From positions 6,944,001 through 7,008,000 of the forward strand of contig NZ_CP011125.1 in NCBI RefSeq assembly GCF_000737325.1: 64,000 bases of DNA, written 5' to 3'. The DNA comes from Sandaracinus amylolyticus. GTDB lineage: Bacteria > Myxococcota_A > Polyangia > Polyangiales > Sandaracinaceae. Below the pieces are notes generated by a model. It was not told the DNA's origin. It saw only the letters and a list, made by a program, of their open reading frames with translations, and searched no databases. A program made the position numbers and the translations under genes. How positions within the stretch are numbered: the first letter of the stretch is position 1; each line of letters begins with the position of its first letter. Positions 8,924-17,173 of the stretch are shown here, piece after piece.

Positions 8924-9928
8924 ATGGACGAGAAGCGGCTGAGCGAGATCGAGTGGCAGGCGCGCGAGTACGAAGGGCGCAGGCACGAGGGAAGCGCGAT
9001 GCGCGACGCGGCCATCGAGCTCGTCGCCGAGGTGCGACAGCTGCAGCTCACGCTCGCCGGCATCGCGAACCACCTACGCACGTGGGCGACGACGAGCGCC
9101 GCGGCAGCGGAGGAGGACAACGACGGCATCCAGGCGTACACGCGCCGTGATGTGCACCGCTGCCGCGCCGCGACGGTGGACGATGCGGCGTCGTTCGTGG
9201 AGACGCGCATGCGCGCCCTCGGTCTACCGCTCCCGTTTCCTCACGCGTCGGCGCACTTCGTCGAGACTCGCGCGCACCACGATCCCGCCGTCCGCACCGA
9301 GCTCGAGCGCAACGTCGACTTCGACGCGGACGGCGGTGAGTCGGTCGCTCCCGCAGCTCCCGCACCGGAGGGGAACGACGCCCGGCTCGGCGCGGACGCC
9401 GACACCGCACGCGTCGCAGACGTAGCCGTCGGGCTCCCCCACGAGCAGACCGTGGCACGCGGGCCGGAGCGCGTCGACGAGGAGCGGCCCGCGTTCGTGC
9501 CGATGGCGAGGCTCGTCGAGAACGCGATCCCGAGCCCGCCCGGCGAGATGGCTGTGCAGCTCATGCGCGCCGTCGCGCTGCACGGACCGCTGACGCGCGT
9601 CGCGCTCGAAGCGTGGCACATCGAGGCCCAGGGCGATCAGCGGCTCACCGTCGCGTGGCTCCTCGCGCGCGGCTTCCTCGAGGAGCACGCGGGGCGCGTC
9701 GACCTGCGCGGGCTCGCGGGCAAGACGCGGCCTGTGATGAGCGACGCCGAGCGGCACGCGCGCGCCGACGCGGTCGAGAGCGCGGTCCGCGCCGCGATGA
9801 TCGCGCTGAGCGCGGCGCGTCGACCGAGCGCGGCGCTCGGCACGCTCGGCGACCTGCTGCGCGAGGGCGTCCGCGGGATCGAGGCTGCGCGGCGCGCCGA
9901 CGAGGCGAAGCGGAAGGGGCGGCCGTGA
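8924..9928 (+). CDS. Hypothetical phage protein
   Basis: 334 aa from ATG 8924. GGAGG at 8913-8917 sits six bases away, whereas the ATG at 8918 directly abuts it. The N-terminal ~95 residues (ELVAEVRQLQLTLAGIANHL) are helical, and the C-terminal third (MRAVALHGPLTRVALEAW and an acidic/basic helix) looks like a folded domain. The middle, about 9224-9480, is Ala/Asp/Pro-rich and has a convincing zinc-ribbon frame on the opposite strand. Function unknown. Confidence 0.6.
   Translation: MDEKRLSEIEWQAREYEGRRHEGSAMRDAAIELVAEVRQLQLTLAGIANHLRTWATTSAAAAEEDNDGIQAYTRRDVHRCRAATVDDAASFVETRMRALGLPLPFPHASAHFVETRAHHDPAVRTELERNVDFDADGGESVAPAAPAPEGNDARLGADADTARVADVAVGLPHEQTVARGPERVDEERPAFVPMARLVENAIPSPPGEMAVQLMRAVALHGPLTRVALEAWHIEAQGDQRLTVAWLLARGFLEEHAGRVDLRGLAGKTRPVMSDAERHARADAVESAVRAAMIALSAARRPSAALGTLGDLLREGVRGIEAARRADEAKRKGRP
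9224..9442 (-). other. Antisense zinc-ribbon-like ORF (72 codons from GTG)
   Basis: Read on the minus strand from a GTG at 9442, this encodes a CxxC-14 residues-CxxC zinc ribbon (CDAC ... CGSC) followed by SDRLTAVRVEVDVALELGADG. That is a much more protein-like sequence than most shadow frames here. No ribosome binding site is visible, and it lies wholly within the + strand gene at 8924-9928. It may be a real small gene, a remnant inserted in reverse, or chance. Confidence 0.3.
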
Positions 9929-10911
9929 GCCGCCGCGTGCACCTCGACGGCACGCCCGAGGGCGGGCTCCCGCAGGCGCTCTGCGGCATCCCGGGCGGCA
10001 ACCTCTCCCGTGACGCGGCGGCGGTCACGTGCCGCCTCTGCCAGCGCCGCGCGAAAGCGCTGGCGCTCGCGATCGACCGCGAGACCGCACTCGCTATCGT
10101 CGGGCCCGAGCACCTCGATCCGCTCCCCTACACCACGCCGGGCACGGCCGAGCTCGAGCCCGCGAGCGTCGCGATCGTCGAGCGCCTCGACGCCCTCGAT
10201 CGCGGCGACGACGTCAACGTCGAGCAGGAGCCCCGGTGGTCGTCGATCGACCGGGCCGTCGAGCACCTCTTCCGGGTGCTCGACGACGGCGCGCCCGTGC
10301 GCTCCTCGTTCCGCGCCGAGGCACCCGTGCAGTCGAGCGGCGGGACCGCGAGCGCGACCACCGGGCGCGAGGACGTGCTCGCCGTGATGCGCGCAATCGA
10401 CGCCGCGTACGACACGCAGCGCGTCTTCGGCGACCTGGTGCTGAGCGTCGAGGTGCAGCGGCAGATCCTCGAGTGGCGCATGGTCGGGCGTCCCGTGGAC
10501 CAGGCGACGGCGCCGGGGCGCAAGGGCAAGATCCGCCGCCGCGTCGGCGTGACGCACGAAGAGCTCGCCGCCGCGCTCGAGCGCGAGACCGGCATGCGCG
10601 TCACCGCGCGCCACGTGCAGCTCGTCGAGGGCGCCGGGCGCGAGGCGGTCTACCAGCGCCTCGTCGACGCGGGCGAGGTGCGCGAGATGCGCGGCGACCG
10701 CATCCCGTTCGACGCGCTCGTCGGCCTCGCCGAGATCGCGAGCGTGCTCGGAGTCACGCCCGCGACAGCCGCGCGCTACGTCGACAGCGCGCCGACCCGG
10801 CGCGCGTTCCGCCGCGGGCGCGTGACGCACTGGACGCACGAGGCGGAGCTGCGCACGTGGATGGAGCGGACGCGCGGACCGTGGACGTGGGAAGTTCTGG
10901 GGGGCGCATGA
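9925..10911 (+). CDS. Hypothetical phage protein with N-terminal Cys motif and C-terminal HTH
   Basis: 328 aa, GTG start overlapping the upstream stop. Near residue 35, CRLCQRRA follows a CGIPGG segment, suggesting a small zinc site. The C-terminus contains a DNA-binding-like helix pair, LAEIASVLGVTPATAARYVD, and ends with basic and aromatic residues. A regulatory role is inferred from these features and the position between terminase and head genes. No family is recognised. Confidence 0.6.
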   Translation: MSRRVHLDGTPEGGLPQALCGIPGGNLSRDAAAVTCRLCQRRAKALALAIDRETALAIVGPEHLDPLPYTTPGTAELEPASVAIVERLDALDRGDDVNVEQEPRWSSIDRAVEHLFRVLDDGAPVRSSFRAEAPVQSSGGTASATTGREDVLAVMRAIDAAYDTQRVFGDLVLSVEVQRQILEWRMVGRPVDQATAPGRKGKIRRRVGVTHEELAAALERETGMRVTARHVQLVEGAGREAVYQRLVDAGEVREMRGDRIPFDALVGLAEIASVLGVTPATAARYVDSAPTRRAFRRGRVTHWTHEAELRTWMERTRGPWTWEVLGGA

Positions 10912-11342
10912 CGAAGCGAGAGCTCAGGCCCGACTACGTCGGAATCGATCCCGCGCGGGCTGTGCGTGTGTTCGCCGACCCGCGCATCCCCGCGGGCGTG
11001 GGGATGGTCGATGGAGCGTTCCTCTTCGACCCAACGCCGCCCGTGATGCAGACGGTGTCGAGCGCGCCGCCGCTGACGAACGAGAACGTCGAGCGCCACC
11101 TCGCGGATGCGGTCGACGCCATCCGCGCGATCGGCCCCGTGCCCGTCCGGATCGTCGCACCGGCGGAGGTGCTTGGCGCGCTCGAGCGCGCGATCAAGCG
11201 CGGCGAGATCGCGTGGACCAGCGGCCCTCCGATCGCCGCACATCTGCCGATCGAGACCGCAGCGGAGGGCGACGACCTGCCCGCGTGGACATGCCGCGTC
11301 GAGTTCTCCGACGGGTCGACGGAGCTGGTACGACTTCGCTGA
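10908..11342 (+). CDS. Hypothetical phage protein
   Basis: 144 aa, ATG overlapping the previous stop. The N-terminus has DPARAVRVFADPRIPAG and an aromatic strand; the middle is a helix (VERHLADAVDAIRAIG) and the C-terminus a beta-rich stretch ending WTCRVEFSDGSTELVRL. It appears to be a small alpha/beta protein. No motif points to a function. Confidence 0.6.
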   Translation: MTKRELRPDYVGIDPARAVRVFADPRIPAGVGMVDGAFLFDPTPPVMQTVSSAPPLTNENVERHLADAVDAIRAIGPVPVRIVAPAEVLGALERAIKRGEIAWTSGPPIAAHLPIETAAEGDDLPAWTCRVEFSDGSTELVRLR

Positions 11343-11354
11343 GGGAGGCGGGCG

Positions 11355-11540
11355 ATGCGGACGATCTCGACGACGCAGGCGGCGGCGAAGCTCGGCTACT
11401 CCGATGACACGATCCGTCGGCAGTGCGAGGCGGGGCGCATCCCAGCGGTGCGCGTCGGCCGCACGTGGAAGGTCAGCGCCGAGTGGGTCGAGCGTGCGCT
11501 GCTCAAGCTGCGCGGCGGATCGACGACCGTGACGCGGTGA
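11355..11540 (+). CDS. Excisionase/AlpA-like helix-turn-helix protein
   Basis: 61 aa with a strong ribosome binding site (GGGAGG, 11343-11348). Nearly the whole protein is a MerR/excisionase-type winged helix: STTQAAAKLGYSDDTIRRQC, then AGRIPAVRVGRTWKVS, which matches the HTH_17 pattern. Such proteins act as excisionases or transcriptional switches in prophages. Its place just before the head operon fits a late-gene regulator or excision factor, but the target is unknown. Confidence 0.8.
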   Translation: MRTISTTQAAAKLGYSDDTIRRQCEAGRIPAVRVGRTWKVSAEWVERALLKLRGGSTTVTR

Positions 11541-11802
11541 GCAGCCTCCGCTGGACGAGTCGCTGCGGCCGACGTCACCGCCGACAAGATCAAGGCGAAC
11601 GTGACGGCAGAGCTCCCGTCTCTCGAACGACGTGCACAGCCACGTCGAGAGCGGGAACGCGTGGGTGACGACGACGTCGTGGTGGAGCGCGACGCGCTGC
11701 GCACTGGAGCGCAGAGACGCGGCGCTTCTCCGCGGGTTCGCTGCGGGACTGAGCGGCGGTCGCTCCGAAATAGCGCGCGCTCGCACCCGGAATCGCGCGG
11801 AC
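11541..11802 (+). other. Gene-poor stretch with coding-like fragments in shifted frames
   Basis: There is no intact gene. One frame just after 11541 reads ADVTADKIKANVTAELPSL, and from about 11620 a frame one base on reads LSNDVHSHVESGNAW and continues into the next gene. Joined by a single-base change they would make one plausible protein, so this may be a frameshifted N-terminal part of the 11803 gene or a remnant. Confidence 0.3.
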
Positions 11803-12030
11803 ATGACGAATCGCAGTCGGACTCCCGCCCGCATCCCCAACACGATCCGCATCAAGGTCGGCAAGCACAGCGTCACCGTCGACGGCGCGGTGGCGCTTCG
11901 CGTGATGGTCGAGCTGCTCAAGCTGGTGGCGACGTTCAGCGCGTTCACCCTCGTGCTGATGGTCGTCGTCATCATCGTCTGCGACGTCGACGTCGGTGCG
12001 TGGCTCGGCGCGTGGCTCGCCCGCCGCTGA
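11803..12030 (+). CDS. Small single-pass membrane protein
   Basis: 75 aa from ATG 11803. A basic N-terminus is followed by one hydrophobic segment (TFSAFTLVLMVVVIIVC) and a short tail ending ARR. The frame stays open upstream to a GTG at 11632, so a longer form is possible. It is isolated between the HTH gene and the portal. The size and topology would allow a holin-like or superinfection-exclusion role, but nothing specific supports either. Confidence 0.5.
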   Translation: MTNRSRTPARIPNTIRIKVGKHSVTVDGAVALRVMVELLKLVATFSAFTLVLMVVVIIVCDVDVGAWLGAWLARR

Positions 12031-12252
12031 CGGCGCTCGGCCGTCGATTCCGCCGCTCTCGCCGCTCTCGCCGCACGACTGATGTTGTCGGCGGGGTTCG
12101 GGACGGGCAGAACGCTAGAGTCCGAGGTCTCGCGGGCTGGCAGGTTCGCGAGACTTCACCGGCGCGCCCGTCGTCCCCATCCCCGACGGCGCGCGCCGAC
12201 CCTCTCCGGCACGTAGGCGCTCGCGCCACGTCGCCAACGCCGACGAGCGATC
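12031..12252 (+). other. Intergenic region before head operon
   Basis: 222 bp with no convincing gene. It lies where a promoter for the head and tail operon would be expected. The segment TTGTCG ... TAGAGT around 12085-12118 is an imperfect promoter-like pair with too long a spacer, so no promoter is claimed. Confidence 0.3.
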
Positions 12253-14007
12253 ATGGCGACGACCGACGCAGCAACGCCGGCCGCGGCGCCCGAGTCGCGC
12301 CCGGCGCAGGGCACGCGCATCGTCGGGCCCGAGCTGCGCTCGCGGTGGACGACGCCGCGCTTCGGAGCGATCACGCCCGAGCGCCTCGCGTCGATCCTCA
12401 AGAGCGCCGACGACGGCCGCACCGAGGACTGGGCGAACTTCTGCGAGTACCTCGTCGAAGACGCCGACCTCTTCGGCATCTATCACACCCGCCGCAACGC
12501 GGTCGCAGGCGCGCCCTGGGATCTCGAACCGGGCTACTCGCCAGATCCGATCGCGCAGCGGTACGCCGCGCGCGCGGCCGAGTTCTGCCGCCGAGCGATG
12601 CTCGAGATGGCTGACCTCGAGCGCACGTGGCTCGACGCGCTCGACGCGATCGGAGTCGGCTGGTCGGCAGCCGAGCTCATCTGGAAGCGCGACCACGGCG
12701 CGTGGGTCGTCTCGGACGCGGAGTGGGTGCGCGCCGCGCGCCTGCGCTTCGACGAGACGTGGAAGCTCCGCCTGTACGACATGGGCGAGCACGGCTCCGA
12801 GGGCCTCGAGCTCCCGCCCGGCAAGTTCCTCGTGCACGTGCCGCGCTCGCGCGCGAGCTACCCGGTGCGCAGCGGCGAGTTCCGCACGATCGCGTGGTAC
12901 TGGCTCTTCCACCGCTGGGTGATCAAGTACTGGCTCGCCACCGGCGAGCGGCACGGCGGCCCGTTCCTCTACATGCGCGTCCCCGCCTCGACGCGCGGCG
13001 ACGTGAAGCGCGAGGGGAAGGCGATCCTCGAGCGCATGCGCAACGACGGCGTCGCCGTCGTCGACGAGGGCACCTTCATCGAGATGCTCGAGTCGGCGAT
13101 GACGGGCGCCGATGTGTTCGACACGCTGTGCGCTCGCTTCGAGCGCGGCTACGCGAAGGCGCTACTCGGCGCGACGCTCACCGTCGACGTCGGCGACAGC
13201 GGCTCGCGCGCCCTCGGCACCGAGCACGGCAAGGTCCGGCTCGAGCGCTCGCAGGGCGACGCGCGGTTCCTCGCGGGCTCGTGGCGGCGCGACGTCCTCT
13301 ACTGGCTCTGCTTCCACAACCGGCACCTCTTCGACGGCGTGATGCCGCCGGTGCCGACCCTGAAGCTCCAGCCCGAGGGCGACACTGCGACGGTCAGCGA
13401 CAAGCTGATCGACATCGGCGGCGCGACCTACGACGAGGCGCGCGAACGCGACGGCCTGCCCGCGTGGGGGCCCGGCAAGGGCGGCGACAAGCGCATCCCG
13501 GCCGTGAGCGGAAGCGCCTCCGCGCTCCCTGCGCTCCCCACTCCTGGCGCGCCGTCTGGCGTTCCGGAGGGCGGCGAGAAGGTCGCCGACGCGGCGCTGA
13601 ACGGCGCGCAGATCGACGCCCTCAAGGGCATCGTCGCGGACGTCGCATCGGGTCTCATCCCGCGCGAGACCGGCATCGAGCTGATCGTCGTCGCGTTCCC
13701 GACCATCCCGCGCGAGAAGGCGCTGGAGATCCTCGGCCCCGTCGAGGAGGGCAGCGTCACGCCCGACGGCGAGCCCGTGCAGCAGGCGCCCGCGGGAGGG
13801 GCGGCGCCGCCCCCTTTCGGAGCGAGCGGCTCGACGCCGCGCGGCTCCGGTACGCCATCTCTCGCGAGTCGGGCGAGAGCCTCGCGCGCCCTGTCCTCTC
13901 GGACGACCAGCGCGCCGCGCTCCCCGACTACGCCGACGTCCTCGCGCTCGCAGATGAGCCCGCTCGCGCGGGCGCTGCTCGGCGGATCGGACGGCCCGAA
14001 GAGCTAG
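12253..14007 (+). CDS. Portal protein, Mu gp29 (DUF935) family; 0-frame product
   Basis: 584 aa. Residues ~25-520 match Mu gp29-type portals: an N-terminal TPERLASIL region, the central ATGERHGGPFLYMRVP and DEGTFIEMLESA segments, and the aromatic RDVLYWLCFHNRHLFDG. From about 13812 the 0-frame turns into Ser/Arg/Pro-rich nonsense, while the -1 frame continues coding, including the expected helical C-terminus of this family. The 0-frame end is thus probably an abnormal or alternative terminus. The portal forms the DNA gate at one capsid vertex. Confidence 0.85.
   Translation: MATTDAATPAAAPESRPAQGTRIVGPELRSRWTTPRFGAITPERLASILKSADDGRTEDWANFCEYLVEDADLFGIYHTRRNAVAGAPWDLEPGYSPDPIAQRYAARAAEFCRRAMLEMADLERTWLDALDAIGVGWSAAELIWKRDHGAWVVSDAEWVRAARLRFDETWKLRLYDMGEHGSEGLELPPGKFLVHVPRSRASYPVRSGEFRTIAWYWLFHRWVIKYWLATGERHGGPFLYMRVPASTRGDVKREGKAILERMRNDGVAVVDEGTFIEMLESAMTGADVFDTLCARFERGYAKALLGATLTVDVGDSGSRALGTEHGKVRLERSQGDARFLAGSWRRDVLYWLCFHNRHLFDGVMPPVPTLKLQPEGDTATVSDKLIDIGGATYDEARERDGLPAWGPGKGGDKRIPAVSGSASALPALPTPGAPSGVPEGGEKVADAALNGAQIDALKGIVADVASGLIPRETGIELIVVAFPTIPREKALEILGPVEEGSVTPDGEPVQQAPAGGAAPPPFGASGSTPRGSGTPSLASRARASRALSSRTTSAPRSPTTPTSSRSQMSPLARALLGGSDGPKS
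13812..13818 (+). other. Candidate -1 ribosomal slippery heptamer C CCT TTC
   Basis: In the portal frame the codons CCT TTC are preceded by C, giving the X XXY YYZ pattern. A -1 slip would pair as CCC TTT and lead directly into the coding frame of the portal C-terminus and F domain. The alternative is loss of one C from an original C6 run, by mutation or sequencing error. Confidence 0.4.
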
Positions 14008-14897
14008 TCGCGCAGTCGGTCCTCGAGGCGCTGCGCGGGCTCGCTCCCGCGCGAGAGCAGCTCGCCACGCTCGCCGAAGAGGCGGGCACCGCGGAAGGCG
14101 CGCTCGAGCTGTGGCAGCGGTGGGCCGTCGAGCACGAGCAGGACCCCGCGCTCGTCGAGCGCATCTACCAACCCGCCCTGCAGGCTGACCTCGCGGGCCG
14201 GCTCTTCGTCGTCGAGGTCGAGCTCGAAGGCGACGCGCCGACGCGCGCGCTCGCCGACGGCGACCTCCCGCCGTTCCTCCGGATGCCCTTCCTCGAGGCG
14301 ATCGAGGAGTTCATCCGGCGCGGCACGATCGAGGGCGGCGGCCTCGGCATCCTCACGCCCGAGGAGTTCTACGCGCTCTCCGACGCGTATCGGACGCGCG
14401 CGTTCACCGCGTCGCGGCTGCTCACCGAAGAGCTCGTGCGGCGCGCCTACGACGCGCTCGTCGCCGCGCTCGAGCAGGGCGGCACGCTGCGCGACTTCGC
14501 GCGCGCGCTCGGCGCGGGAGAGGTCGTCGCGGGACCGGGCTCGACCGGCTACCTGGAGACCGTCTTCCGCACGAACATCCAGGGCGCGTACGGCGCCGGC
14601 CGCTACCGGCAGATCAAAGCGATCGCGAGCGACCCCGACCTCGCGGCCGCTCGGCCCTACGTCGAGTACCGCACGGCCGGCGACAACCGCGTGAGGCCCG
14701 CGCACGTCGCGCTCGACCGCACCGTGTACCGCGTCGACTCGGCCGCGTGGGAGCGCATCGCGCCGCCCAACGGATTCAACTGCCGATGCTCGATGGTCCT
14801 GCGCCGCGCGCGCGACGTCGACGCGCGCCGCGTGATCGACGACCCGCCGGAGCGGGCCGACGACGGGTTCGACGCACCGCCCGCACCGGAGCTCTGA
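13815..14897 (+). CDS. -1 frame continuation: portal C-terminus plus Mu F/gp30-like head morphogenesis domain
   Basis: Frame is coding from 13815 to the stop at 14897 (361 codons) but has no ATG, GTG or TTG until ATG 14283, which lacks a ribosome binding site. It is therefore probably made as a fusion with the portal. The first ~110 codons are helices typical of the DUF935 C-terminus. The remainder has the SPP1 gp7/Mu gp30 signature: EFYALSDAYRTRAFTAS, FRTNIQGAYGAGRYRQI, YRTAGDNRVRPAHVALDRTV and the final PPNGFNCRCSMV. This minor head protein is usually ejected or sits at the portal. Confidence 0.8.
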   Translation, partial: FRSERLDAARLRYAISRESGESLARPVLSDDQRAALPDYADVLALADEPARAGAARRIGRPEELVAQSVLEALRGLAPAREQLATLAEEAGTAEGALELWQRWAVEHEQDPALVERIYQPALQADLAGRLFVVEVELEGDAPTRALADGDLPPFLRMPFLEAIEEFIRRGTIEGGGLGILTPEEFYALSDAYRTRAFTASRLLTEELVRRAYDALVAALEQGGTLRDFARALGAGEVVAGPGSTGYLETVFRTNIQGAYGAGRYRQIKAIASDPDLAAARPYVEYRTAGDNRVRPAHVALDRTVYRVDSAAWERIAPPNGFNCRCSMVLRRARDVDARRVIDDPPERADDGFDAPPAPEL

Positions 14898-14903
14898 CGA
14901 CCG

Positions 14904-16184
14904 ATGCACGCCTACGACGTCCCGCGCGAGTCTGCCTCGCGCGGCGTGCGCCTCGTTGCGCGCCTCGTGATGGACGCGCGCCCCGGGCCCGCGTTCGTGC
15001 CCGAGGTCCGGCGCGCGATGGTCGCGGAGGACTCGAAGCGCTCGTGGGTGCACCTCGTGTACGAGGGCACCTGGGAGGGCCACCGCGCCGGCACGTTCAC
15101 GTTCGACGGCGACCGCTTCGCGGAGATCCTCCGCAACTTCGACGCGCAGGCGAACGAGCTCGTCTTCGACTACGAGCACGCCACCGAGATGATGCCGAGC
15201 GGCGAGCCCGTGCCGGCCGCCGGTTGGATTCACGCGCTCGCCGTCGAGGGCGACTCGCTCTTCGCGTACGTCGAGTGGACCGCGCGCGCGGCCTCGCTGA
15301 TCGAGGCGGGCGAGTACCGGTTCTGCAGCGTCGTCGTCGACTTCGCTGCGCGCGATCGAAAGACCGACGAAGAGATCGACGCGCGCCTCCTGAGCGTCGC
15401 GCTCACGAACATTCCTTTCATCGACGGGCAGGAGCCGATCCGGCTGTCCGCGCGCCCGCGAACTTCCAGCAACGGAGCGACTCAGATGGGCGCGAAGACC
15501 AAGCCGCAGCCGAAGAAGACCCGCGTGCAGCTCTCGTCCGGCGCGAAGGCGCTGCTCGACCAGATCGCGACGCTGCTGAAGATCACGCTCGCCGACGGCG
15601 ACGACGTGTACTTCAAGGTCATGGACGCGCTCGGCGCGCTCCAGCAGGCCGCGAAGGTCGAGGACATGCTCGCGACGAGCACCGAGGGCCCGGCGCTCTC
15701 CGACCGTCGCATCCGCCGCAACGACGTGCTGCGGCTCGCCCTCTCCGAGGGCACGAAGATCACGCGCGAGCAGCTGCTCACCGCGCTCGAGCAGATCGAG
15801 GGCGACGACTTCACGCGCGAGCAGCTCGCCGCGCTGATCGAGTCGGTCGCGAAGATGGCCGAGGCGCAGGACGGCGGAGGCTCCAGCGAGCCCCCGCCGA
15901 GCGAGCCGGCCGCCGCGAGCGAGCCCCCGCCGGCTCTCAGCGCCCCCGCCGGCGCGCCGCCCGCGGTGCCCCCGCACCGGACGCTCCCGCGACGCAGGTG
16001 CAGGCGGCCGAGGTCTCGCCCGAGGACGGCATCGCGGTCACGCAGGCGCTCATCGCGGCGCTCGGCGTCCCCGATGTCGCGAGCGCGCTCGCGTTCATCG
16101 ACACGCACAAGGACGAGCTCGCGGGCATGGCCAGCGCGCAGCCCGCCGACGGCACGCAGGCCGATGCCGGCGGCGCGGCGATGA
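14904..16184 (+). CDS. Mu I-like prohead protease/scaffold, 5' part (frame changes near 15970)
   Basis: The N-terminal ~185 residues match Mu gpI-type proteases: TFTFDGDRFAEILRNF, ELVFDYEHATEMMPSGEPVPAAGWI and EYRFCSVVVDF. The phrase FDYEHA precedes a likely catalytic loop. A linker and scaffold-like helical region follow. An internal ATG at 15486 with GGAG upstream could start a separate scaffold, as Mu gene Z does within I. After about 15969 this frame degenerates and coding moves to the -1 frame; the stop at 16184 is likely artefactual or premature. Confidence 0.8.
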   Translation: MHAYDVPRESASRGVRLVARLVMDARPGPAFVPEVRRAMVAEDSKRSWVHLVYEGTWEGHRAGTFTFDGDRFAEILRNFDAQANELVFDYEHATEMMPSGEPVPAAGWIHALAVEGDSLFAYVEWTARAASLIEAGEYRFCSVVVDFAARDRKTDEEIDARLLSVALTNIPFIDGQEPIRLSARPRTSSNGATQMGAKTKPQPKKTRVQLSSGAKALLDQIATLLKITLADGDDVYFKVMDALGALQQAAKVEDMLATSTEGPALSDRRIRRNDVLRLALSEGTKITREQLLTALEQIEGDDFTREQLAALIESVAKMAEAQDGGGSSEPPPSEPAAASEPPPALSAPAGAPPAVPPHRTLPRRRCRRPRSRPRTASRSRRRSSRRSASPMSRARSRSSTRTRTSSRAWPARSPPTARRPMPAARR

Positions 16185-16651
16185 GCGACCGCTCCATGCG
16201 CGCGGTCCTCGCCCAGCTCGGCGCAACGACGCGCGAGCTCACCGAGGCGCGTACGCGCCTCGCGAAGATCGACGCCGACGAGAAGGCGAAGGCCGAGGCC
16301 GACAAGATCACCGCCGCGGACCGCTTCGCCGACGAGCTCGTGACGAGCGGGAAGATCCACGACGTGACGCGCGAGCACATGCGCGCGCTGCACCTCGAGA
16401 ACCCGACGCGCGCGGTCGCTCTCGCCGACAGCCTCCCGCCCGCGGTCCCCACCACGCGCGTCACGCCGCTCGACCCGAAGGGCCCGAAGGGCAACCCGAA
16501 GGTCGCGGCGAGCGGCAACGCGTGGGCGTCGCTCGACGCCGAGGAGCGCACGCACGCCGAGGCTCTCTGGGGCACCGGCCTCTTCACCGATCGCGCGGTC
16601 GTCGCCGACAAGGCGCGCGCCGCGGTCGCCAAGGCCCGCGAGAGCGCGTGA
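15971..16651 (+). CDS. Protease/scaffold, 3' part in -1 frame
   Basis: From the C5 run at 15969-15973 the -1 frame is coding to 16651: ATQVQAAEVSPEDGIAVTQ, a helical LTEARTRLAKIDADEKAKAEA coiled segment, and the basic tail. It has no good start before ATG 16181. One added C would join it in frame to the upstream protease. Structurally it resembles the scaffold half of Mu I/Z-type proteins, guiding capsid assembly before proteolysis. Either a frameshift mutation or a sequence error is likely. Confidence 0.7.
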   Translation, partial: PAPDAPATQVQAAEVSPEDGIAVTQALIAALGVPDVASALAFIDTHKDELAGMASAQPADGTQADAGGAAMSDRSMRAVLAQLGATTRELTEARTRLAKIDADEKAKAEADKITAADRFADELVTSGKIHDVTREHMRALHLENPTRAVALADSLPPAVPTTRVTPLDPKGPKGNPKVAASGNAWASLDAEERTHAEALWGTGLFTDRAVVADKARAAVAKARESA

Positions 16652-16689
16652 TCGCGCTCCGCTGATCACACGAACAACGGAGACACGAC

Positions 16690-17118
16690 ATGGCTCTCAG
16701 CGCGAACAAGGTGCGTGACGTCTACGGCGAGGACGGCCGCCCCGAGTCCATCCCCGCGGCGGCGAACGCGGTCTGGTACAACGGCTCGATCATCGTCCGG
16801 AACTCGTCGGGCTACGGCGCGGTCGGGACGGACGCGGCGAGCGTCGAGGTGGTCGGCGTCGCGGACGGCGGCGGCAACAACACCGGCGGCGCGAACGGCG
16901 CGGTCGACATCAAGCTCCGCCACGGCCAGGTCGAGGGCTTCACCGCGCCCAACCTCGCGATCACCGACGTCGGCAAGGACGCGGTCCTGATCGACGACGA
17001 GACCGTCGCCGGCGCGACCGAGGGGACGAACGACGTTCCGGTGGGGCGCATCGTCGCCTACCGCAACAGCAAGGCGTACGTGCACGTGTGCGTCTTCCGC
17101 GGCTCGCTCGCGACCTGA
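16690..17118 (+). CDS. Capsid decoration/cement-like protein
   Basis: 142 aa directly between scaffold and major capsid genes, the usual place for a capsid cement or head-fibre gene. The sequence is beta-rich with many Gly/Asn/Asp turns (VVGVADGGGNNTGGANGAVD) and ends GRIVAYRNSKAYVHVCVFRG, resembling DUF2190-type trimeric cement proteins. No ribosome binding site better than GGAG at 16679-16682 is visible. Role inferred from position and composition. Confidence 0.65.
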   Translation: MALSANKVRDVYGEDGRPESIPAAANAVWYNGSIIVRNSSGYGAVGTDAASVEVVGVADGGGNNTGGANGAVDIKLRHGQVEGFTAPNLAITDVGKDAVLIDDETVAGATEGTNDVPVGRIVAYRNSKAYVHVCVFRGSLAT

Positions 17119-17173
17119 GCGACTGACGCGCTGAACCCAACGGCACTCACTCGCTCACGGGAGACACAGGAAC

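Noticed and set aside
7069-9210. 713-codon minus-strand frame opposite the terminase
   Set aside because: Shadow of terL; no domain pattern and no start signal.
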